From Haloferax sp046557615 (GTDB lineage Archaea; Halobacteriota; Halobacteria; Halobacteriales; Haloferacaceae): DNA of 64,000 bases. The notes under the pieces were generated by a model that saw only the letters and a list, made by a program, of their open reading frames with translations, made no database searches and was not told the DNA's origin. The position numbers and the translations under genes are program-made. The stretch is from assembly GCF_046557615.1 (NCBI RefSeq), contig NZ_JBKIII010000002.1, forward strand, positions 806,001 through 870,000, in the 5' to 3' direction. Positions 58,659 to 64,000 of the stretch are shown one piece after another; position 1 is the first letter of the stretch, and every line of letters starts with the position of its first letter.

Positions 58659-60925
58659 GTGTGGCTCACCTCTTTCATGACGGCGCGACTGGTGAGTTCG
58701 GCCGACGCCGCGGTGTAGCCGCGGGCTTTCAGTTCCTCGATGGTTCGTTCTTTGACGCGCTCGGTCTCGGTGTTCGTCGGCGGGCTTTCCCACTGACGAG
58801 CGTCGAGGTCGGCGAACAACCGTCGCACGTCGTCCCAATCGTGAGTCTCCAAGACGGTCTGGATGACTGGAATCTCGGTCAGGTCTACGTTCGAGATAGT
58901 GAACCCTTCGTCACGGTTCTCCCACGCGTATCGATTGAGCGCGGTGATGACCTTCTCGTTGCGGAAGGTCACGACATCTCCCGAGGGGACGTTGCCGTCG
59001 TACTCGTCTTCGTCGAACCGACCGAGGTGTTCGGTCTCGAAGAGTTTCATCAGCAACGGGTCAGGGTCGATACGACCGTGTTCCGTCTCGATTTGGTCCT
59101 CCGATGCCCACGCGAAGACGTGTTCGACGTATTCGGCGACAGTTTCGCGCTGGACGACCTTGTCGGCGAGCAGTGCATCGAGTACGTCTGCTTCCTGTCG
59201 GTCGAAGATGTACGATTTGACCATCGCAATTCGGCTCTCGTATTCGGATGCTTCACCCCGCGAGAACACTGGTGCGTCGGCCAGTTCGTTGGCCATCGCA
59301 TCGAGTACGTCAGTCGGCATGACGACCGAGGAGACGTCGAGGCTCGCGTGGTGTCTGTCGGGGCGCTCGTGGAGCAAGTCGGCGATTACGTCGCGGGTAA
59401 ACGTCACCGGGATACCGTGCGTACCGTCGGTCTGTCCCTTGAACGTGAACTCCGAGATATCTCGCCGGTCGTCGCCGACTTGGAGGTAGCCACGGTCGAA
59501 CAGGAGTGCCTTTTCGACGAGTGAGAACTCCAAGTCTGGGTCACGCGGCAGGTCGTCGGAATCCAGTCGGGTGACGACGCTGTACAGCGCCGCCGCTTCG
59601 ACGGTGTGGGGTGCGAGTTCGCGCGGGTGAACCGCCCCTGGCCCTTCGCGGACATCGAGCGAAATTGCCTCTGCGACTCGCTCGTACACGGCTTCTGGGT
59701 CGTCCGTCCAGACGCTCGTCTCGTTGGTCAACTCGCGCCGGATGAGTTCGGCTTCCAGCGAGAGGTTCGTCAGGTAGCGGAACTCGTGTTTGTTCAGGCG
59801 TCGCTTCAGGGCTTTCAGCGGGTCGCGGCCGTTTCTGTCGGCGAACTTGTCGAGTTCGACGTCGAGGTCGGGATTCGAGATGATGACCAACTGGGTGTCG
59901 ATATCCATCCCGATTCCCTTGTCGAGTTTGACGTGCCCCTCGTCGGGGACGTTGAGGAGTTTCTGCAAGAGGTCCGCGTGTTGGGTCGCGTCTTCGACAA
60001 TCGTGAGAAGTCCGTTTCCTTGCGAGAGTACGCCGTCGTAGCTGAACGCTTGCGGGTTCTTCCGCCCGCGAGAGTTCAGTTCACGGAGCATACTCGGCAT
60101 CCACGACCCGACGAGTCGCTCTTTCGGTGAGCCATCGTCTTCGGAGTGGAGGACGCCAATCCCGCGACCGACGTCGACGACGTAGTTTTTCACCCGAAGG
60201 TGCTTGGTGTCGCTCACTGCCGAAAACAGGTCTTGCTTCCCGTTTCTGCGGTACTGCTCTTCGAGGAAGTTGTACGCTTCTCGGCAGAACGGGTCGAGTT
60301 CTTCGTCCACATCGACGGCGATGTCTGCGCCGTTAGTTCGGTTGAGGTCCGAGAGCAGGCGCTTTCGCACGTCAGCAGGGAATACCGAGAGAGGGTGGGC
60401 CTGAACGGGGCTTTCGTACCAGTCCTCCTCGCGTTCGGACTCGACTTCGCCGCCGTAGGATAACCCACGGGTGTCCTCGGCGTTGACGATGTTCCACTCG
60501 ACGGTGTACCGGCGTCCGGCATCCGTTTTCGAGTACTCCCGCAGTCCGTTGATGAGACAGCGTTTGAGTTCGGATTTTCCCGTCGCTGTGGGACCGTCGA
60601 ACCAGATTATCTTCTCGGCTTTACCGCGGTCAGCGGCGATAGTTCGCAAGTCGTCAACGAAGGCGTTGAGGATGTCAGTGTTGCCGAGAACGGCGTGTTC
60701 ACCGTCGTTCGACGGGTCGTCGAAGAATCGGTAGCGCGATTTCTCTTCGCCTTCTTCGACGACGGTTCGAGTTCCCATCGACTCGATTGCTTCCAGCAGA
60801 TACTTCGATGCGTGGGAGGCAATCGAGGGAGAGTTGAACGACGCTTCGACGTATTCAGCGAGGCTCATCGGTTCCTCGTAGGTGCCGCGAAGAACCTCGT
60901 CCGCGTCGTGGATGTAGTCGTGCAT
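58649..60925 (-). CDS. prkA2: PrkA-type serine protein kinase paralogue 2
   Basis: A 758-residue AAA+-kinase of the PrkA family. The N-terminal PrkA box (LAEYVEASFNSPSIASHASK near 22) is followed by Walker A FDGPTATGKSELKR near 108 and IVNAEDTRGLSYGG near 143. The AAA module covers about residues 60-430 and a C-terminal PrkA domain follows. It is longer and more divergent than its partner upstream. The pair probably works together, one perhaps regulating the other. The ATG at 60925 is preferred over 61063. Confidence 0.87.
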   Translation of the reverse strand: MHDYIHDADEVLRGTYEEPMSLAEYVEASFNSPSIASHASKYLLEAIESMGTRTVVEEGEEKSRYRFFDDPSNDGEHAVLGNTDILNAFVDDLRTIAADRGKAEKIIWFDGPTATGKSELKRCLINGLREYSKTDAGRRYTVEWNIVNAEDTRGLSYGGEVESEREEDWYESPVQAHPLSVFPADVRKRLLSDLNRTNGADIAVDVDEELDPFCREAYNFLEEQYRRNGKQDLFSAVSDTKHLRVKNYVVDVGRGIGVLHSEDDGSPKERLVGSWMPSMLRELNSRGRKNPQAFSYDGVLSQGNGLLTIVEDATQHADLLQKLLNVPDEGHVKLDKGIGMDIDTQLVIISNPDLDVELDKFADRNGRDPLKALKRRLNKHEFRYLTNLSLEAELIRRELTNETSVWTDDPEAVYERVAEAISLDVREGPGAVHPRELAPHTVEAAALYSVVTRLDSDDLPRDPDLEFSLVEKALLFDRGYLQVGDDRRDISEFTFKGQTDGTHGIPVTFTRDVIADLLHERPDRHHASLDVSSVVMPTDVLDAMANELADAPVFSRGEASEYESRIAMVKSYIFDRQEADVLDALLADKVVQRETVAEYVEHVFAWASEDQIETEHGRIDPDPLLMKLFETEHLGRFDEDEYDGNVPSGDVVTFRNEKVITALNRYAWENRDEGFTISNVDLTEIPVIQTVLETHDWDDVRRLFADLDARQWESPPTNTETERVKERTIEELKARGYTAASAELTSRAVMKEVSHTWD

Positions 60926-60926
60926 A

Positions 60927-62999
60927 TCAGGCTTCCAGTTCGCTCTTGGCCACCTCCGCGCCAGCGAACTCGAGAACTTCTCGGGCACCGTCGCGTGAGT
61001 ACCCCTGTTCGACGAGGGCGTCAACCCACGTGCTGCGCTCGTCGTCGTCCAGTTCGTTGGCACTCACGAGTGCCGAGAAGTTGATGTTGTGCTTCTTGTC
61101 TTCCCAGAGTTTGCGCTCTAAGGCGCGGCGGAGGCGGTCGTTGTCTTGCGGGTCGAACGAGGTTCCCTCGCGTGCGCGACGCGAGACCCAGTTCGAAACT
61201 TCCTGACGGAAGTCTTCTTTGCGGTCTTCGGGGATGTTGAGTTTCTCTTCGACGGCGCGCAGGAACTTCTCGTCCGGTTCTTGGTCGCGGCCGGTCAGTT
61301 CGTCTTCGACCGTCGCATCGTCGATGTAGGCCATGACGTGGTCCATGTACTTCTCGCCCTGTCGGCGAATCTCGTCGATGTCGTAGGCGAGCGCGTGGCG
61401 AACGTCCTCGATGGCGCGCTCTTTGTACTCTTCGCGGACCATCTCGAGGTAGCGGTGGTACCGACCGAGGTTCTCTTCGGGAATCGACCCGTGGTTTTCG
61501 AGGTTCTCTTCGAGGTGCGTGAACGACGACAGCGGCGAGAGGTACTTTCTGCCGCGGTGAGTCGAATCCATGATGGCTTCGGCGATTTCGTCGCCGATGA
61601 AGCGAGCAGAGACACCGTCCATGCCTTCGGCGATGTCGGCTTTCGCCTCGCCTTCTTCGCGGAGTTTCCGAACGTCGATGTCGTCGCCATCGTCTAACTC
61701 GCCATTGTAGGCTTTCGCCTTCTGGACGAGCGTGATGGTGTCCGAATCGGGTTCGGTGATACGCGTGAGGACGCCGAAGAGGCCGGACATCTCCAGTGTG
61801 TGCGGCTCGACGTGAATATCGGGCACGTCGGCGTTCCGGAGCATCTTCCGGTAGATTTCGGCTTCCTGTTCGTATTCGAGGACGTACGGGAAGTCGATAC
61901 GCTTGGTTCGGTCGTTGAACGCCTCCATCTTCTCGTCGCCCTTCTTCTCGCGGTACTCGGGCATGTTCGTCCGGCCCACGATGACCTGGTCGATGTCGAT
62001 ACGCGGGTTGTTCTTCGGCTTAATCGTCTGTTCCTGCGAGGCGTGCAGGAAGTCATAAAGGAACTCGCGCTGGAGTTTCAGCAGTTCCTCGCCGGAGAAG
62101 ATGCCACGGTTGGCGTTACAGAACGCGCCCGAGTAGTCGAACGCGCGAGGGTCTGATTCGCCGTAGACCGCGAGTTTCGAGTAGTTGACGTCGCCAGTGA
62201 GTTCGGTTTCGTCCTGATTCTTCTTGTCCTTCGGTTCGAAGGTCTCGATACACTGGCGCTTGTTCTCGGAGGCGACGAGACGAATAATCTCGACGTGGTT
62301 GTCGAGGACCGATTCGAGGTCGTCGTCGTAGTGTGCGAGCAGGCGGTCCATGTAGAACTCCGAGGCAGGGTCGAGTGCCTGGTCGTTCCTGATGGTGTAG
62401 GGCGCTTGCAGATTTTCGTTCAGCCCCTCGATGACGATATCACGTTGCTCGTGTGGGAGCAACACCAGTGGGTCTTGGTGCATCGGCGAGTAGACCACGT
62501 TGTCCCCGGGGTCTTGGTCGCGGATGATGTCACACAGGTTCGTCCATCTGAAGGTGTACATGCGGCCCTCGTCGCGCATGGTGAAGTCTTCGAAGTAGCG
62601 TCGAGAGAGCCAGTCAAAGTGTGACTTCCCGGAACCGACTGGGCCTAAGAGAAGTTTGATGCGTTTTTCAGGGCCGAGGCCGCGGGCCCCTGATTTCACC
62701 TTGTTGACGAACTCGTGTATCGACTCGTGAACTTCGCGGCCGTAGAAGACGTTCTCCCCGTCGTGCAGGGGGTCTTCTGACGCCATGAGGTACTCCACGA
62801 CGCCCGCATCTTCGTCGTAGCGGGTGCCGTAGAAATCGAACATGTCCGCCACACGTTGGTGGGCGTTGCGAGCGATCTTCGGGTCTTCGTAGACCTCTTC
62901 CAAGTACCACTCGAAGCTATTCGCTTCACGGAGGTCCGCGGGAACCGAGTCCCGGTAGTGCTTGCTGAGGTCTGCGAGTGTTTCCATTTCGCCGTTCAT
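60927..62999 (-). CDS. prkA: PrkA-type serine protein kinase paralogue 1
   Basis: A 690-residue PrkA with the PrkA N-terminal box (FEWYLEEVYEDPKIARNAHQ near 29), Walker A GPVGSGKSHF near 119 and a complete AAA core: YTFRWTNLCDI near 145 and RGIFSGEELLKLQREFLY near 297. The C-terminal PrkA domain ends at about 690. PrkA kinases phosphorylate stationary-phase proteins in bacteria. The first gene of the operon. A TATA box at 63257-63250 implies a leader of about 225 nt; ATGs at 62999 and 62987 are both possible. Confidence 0.9.
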   Translation of the reverse strand: MNGEMETLADLSKHYRDSVPADLREANSFEWYLEEVYEDPKIARNAHQRVADMFDFYGTRYDEDAGVVEYLMASEDPLHDGENVFYGREVHESIHEFVNKVKSGARGLGPEKRIKLLLGPVGSGKSHFDWLSRRYFEDFTMRDEGRMYTFRWTNLCDIIRDQDPGDNVVYSPMHQDPLVLLPHEQRDIVIEGLNENLQAPYTIRNDQALDPASEFYMDRLLAHYDDDLESVLDNHVEIIRLVASENKRQCIETFEPKDKKNQDETELTGDVNYSKLAVYGESDPRAFDYSGAFCNANRGIFSGEELLKLQREFLYDFLHASQEQTIKPKNNPRIDIDQVIVGRTNMPEYREKKGDEKMEAFNDRTKRIDFPYVLEYEQEAEIYRKMLRNADVPDIHVEPHTLEMSGLFGVLTRITEPDSDTITLVQKAKAYNGELDDGDDIDVRKLREEGEAKADIAEGMDGVSARFIGDEIAEAIMDSTHRGRKYLSPLSSFTHLEENLENHGSIPEENLGRYHRYLEMVREEYKERAIEDVRHALAYDIDEIRRQGEKYMDHVMAYIDDATVEDELTGRDQEPDEKFLRAVEEKLNIPEDRKEDFRQEVSNWVSRRAREGTSFDPQDNDRLRRALERKLWEDKKHNINFSALVSANELDDDERSTWVDALVEQGYSRDGAREVLEFAGAEVAKSELEA

Positions 63000-63249
63000 G
63001 TTTCGTGGTGCCTCGTTGGACCATCCGTCAGAAGACGGAGCGAAGGACCTGCATTCACAGGCCACAGACGACATCAGAACACCCGTATTCCGACCATGTC
63101 GGCCGATAGGAGTGCCCGGAATCGTCGCCGTGTGGCGCGCTCACGACAACACAACGACGGGCGACAGAATCGGCGGTTCACGTATGACAGTGTGCGACAC
63201 GGCTCGCTCGGTCCGGTGACCGAGACTGTTCCTCAATGAGAGACGTTAA

Positions 63250-63257
63250 CATATAAC
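63250..63257 (-). promoter_or_regulatory. TATA box and long leader of the prkA operon
   Basis: GTTATATG on the minus strand is the best TATA match in the 493-base gap 63000-63492. Start would be near 63227, so the prkA leader is about 228 nt, long for this window's mostly leaderless genes. The leader holds a TCGGTC/GACCGA hairpin near 63208-63223 but no ORF that I would call. The right part of the gap (63258-63492) is AT-rich with no gene. Confidence 0.4.
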
Positions 63258-63492
63258 GCTTTCTGCGAGTATAGTCAATATGCTGACCCAAAGCTCATCG
63301 ATCCCACATAAATACCATGCCAAATAGCAACCAATAGTCGGGGAGTCAGTCGTTTTAATCGGTGATTCAGTGCGCTGGTGGTGTCGTTAATCCAGTCAGC
63401 CAGCAATCAAGTGTGCATTCACTGACCGTTATTCGGGCTAACGTGCGGACACACAGCGAGAGGCTTAGGCCGGAAGCGTGAATAGTGGGCGT

Positions 63493-63876
63493 ATGAGCGA
63501 GTTGCCTGCGGGATGGACGCTGTGGAACGACGAAGAAGGTGGCCGACGAATTCTCGCCTATCGTCCCGACGTGTTCAACGAGAGTAACTTCCCCTCGGAG
63601 TGTATGCCCACGATTTTCGTCTGGAATGGGTCGCGGGCCAAGCGCCCCGGCGCGTCACAGATTCGAACCACGACGTGGCACGCAGTTCTGTACATCGAGC
63701 CCGAGATAGAAGCCGAAGTCGTGGAGTTCGACTCGCGCGAGGCGGCACTCGAGGGTGCGACCGAACTCGCACAGCGGTTTTCCGACGGGGAAATCGGCTA
63801 CCGTGAGTTGTACCAAGTGCCGCGACCCGACTACTTCGACAAACTCGACGAGTTGACCGGCCGCGGCGACGCCTGA
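63493..63876 (+). CDS. Conserved haloarchaeal protein (DUF5820-like)
   Basis: A 127-residue soluble protein beginning MSELPAGWTLWNDEEGGRRI, with CMPTIFVWNGSRAKRPGASQ in the middle and an acidic C-terminal helix. No catalytic residues are obvious. The ATG at 63493 is chosen over 63478. It is divergent from the prkA operon. Confidence 0.72.
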   Translation: MSELPAGWTLWNDEEGGRRILAYRPDVFNESNFPSECMPTIFVWNGSRAKRPGASQIRTTTWHAVLYIEPEIEAEVVEFDSREAALEGATELAQRFSDGEIGYRELYQVPRPDYFDKLDELTGRGDA

Positions 63877-63964
63877 GCAGACACCGAAACGCGGCTTGTG
63901 CCCTCACCGTGACATCGCCCGACTGGGCGGGAGTCTTAACCCACCTGCAAATAAATCTTCGAGT

Positions 63965-64000
63965 ATGACCTCCGTTACACTCATTGGTGGCCGCCTGACC
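63965..64000 (+). CDS. 5' start of the next gene (cut by the window)
   Basis: ATG at 63965 opens M-T-S-V-T-L-I-G-G-R-L-T and runs off the window. An N-terminal strand followed by a GG turn would suit a Rossmann-type domain, but twelve residues are too few to identify it. Confidence 0.45.
   Translation, partial: MTSVTLIGGRLT

Overview
This window is a stretch of haloarchaeal chromosome, most likely Haloferax. The DNA is GC-rich and the predicted proteins are strongly acidic. The genes are archaeal: RNA polymerase subunits D, N and K, L18e, the archaeal mevalonate pathway through isopentenyl phosphate kinase, Tat lipoproteins and TATA-box promoters close to start codons. The gene order agrees with what I remember of Haloferax volcanii (rpl11, mvk, rps2-eno-rpoK-rpoN, rpoD, rps11, rps4, rps13, sdhCDBA, prkA); that comparison is from memory. 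I see no insertion sequence, CRISPR array, rRNA gene or prophage.

Layout. 0-5 kb: 5' part of rpl11, an M42 peptidase, a small membrane protein, mevalonate kinase and isopentenyl phosphate kinase, and a metallo-beta-lactamase-fold hydrolase. 5-12.5 kb: an Lhr-type helicase, a 35-residue membrane protein, a structured intergenic element, a Dna2-like nuclease-helicase and small conserved genes. 12.6-16 kb: a candidate structured RNA with its own TATA box, a zinc-protease-like gene, a glyoxalase-fold gene and a rhodanese-metallo-beta-lactamase fusion. 16-22.1 kb: the minus-strand translation/transcription cluster, with tRNA-Ser(GCU) ahead of rps13-rps4-rps11-rpoD and tRNA-Leu(CAG) ahead of rpl18e-rpl13-rps9-rpoN-rpoK-eno-rps2. 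22.3-28.3 kb: a thioredoxin and an RND export module with a TetR regulator. 28.3-33.8 kb: moaA, an Mrp/ApbC ATPase, a uracil-DNA-glycosylase-like gene, tRNA-Ser(UGA) and uridine kinase.

34-40.4 kb: a branched-chain amino-acid-type ABC system, livHMGF plus a substrate-binding protein whose two halves are in swapped order. 40.5-42.6 kb: an acetyltransferase, tRNA-Thr(UGU), small membrane proteins, a small winged-helix regulator and an atypical tRNA-like gene. 42.7-46.3 kb: succinate dehydrogenase sdhCDBA. 46.4-51.6 kb: an aspartoacylase-family gene divergent from a RimK-RimB-like fusion, an AlkA-like glycosylase and a 3-hydroxyacyl-CoA dehydrogenase/enoyl-CoA hydratase fusion. 51.7-55.3 kb: tRNA-Glu(UUC), two related winged-helix proteins, DsbB and a DASH-type cryptochrome/photolyase. 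55.3-63 kb: an operon of two PrkA-type kinases, a YeaH/DUF444 protein and SpoVR. The window ends with a small conserved protein and the first codons of another gene.

Three observations stand out. (1) The liv substrate-binding protein at 34009-35325 looks circularly permuted. (2) Each of the three tRNAs that end a transcription unit (Ser-UGA, Thr-UGU, Glu-UUC) is followed by a roughly 60-nt hairpin whose arms are inverted and direct copies of that tRNA's own T-arm and 3' end. This looks like a recurrent tRNA-linked element that imprints its host tRNA. (3) A gene-free stretch at about 12650-12800 carries a good TATA box and a compact pseudoknot or alternative-hairpin structure, suggesting an unannotated non-coding RNA.
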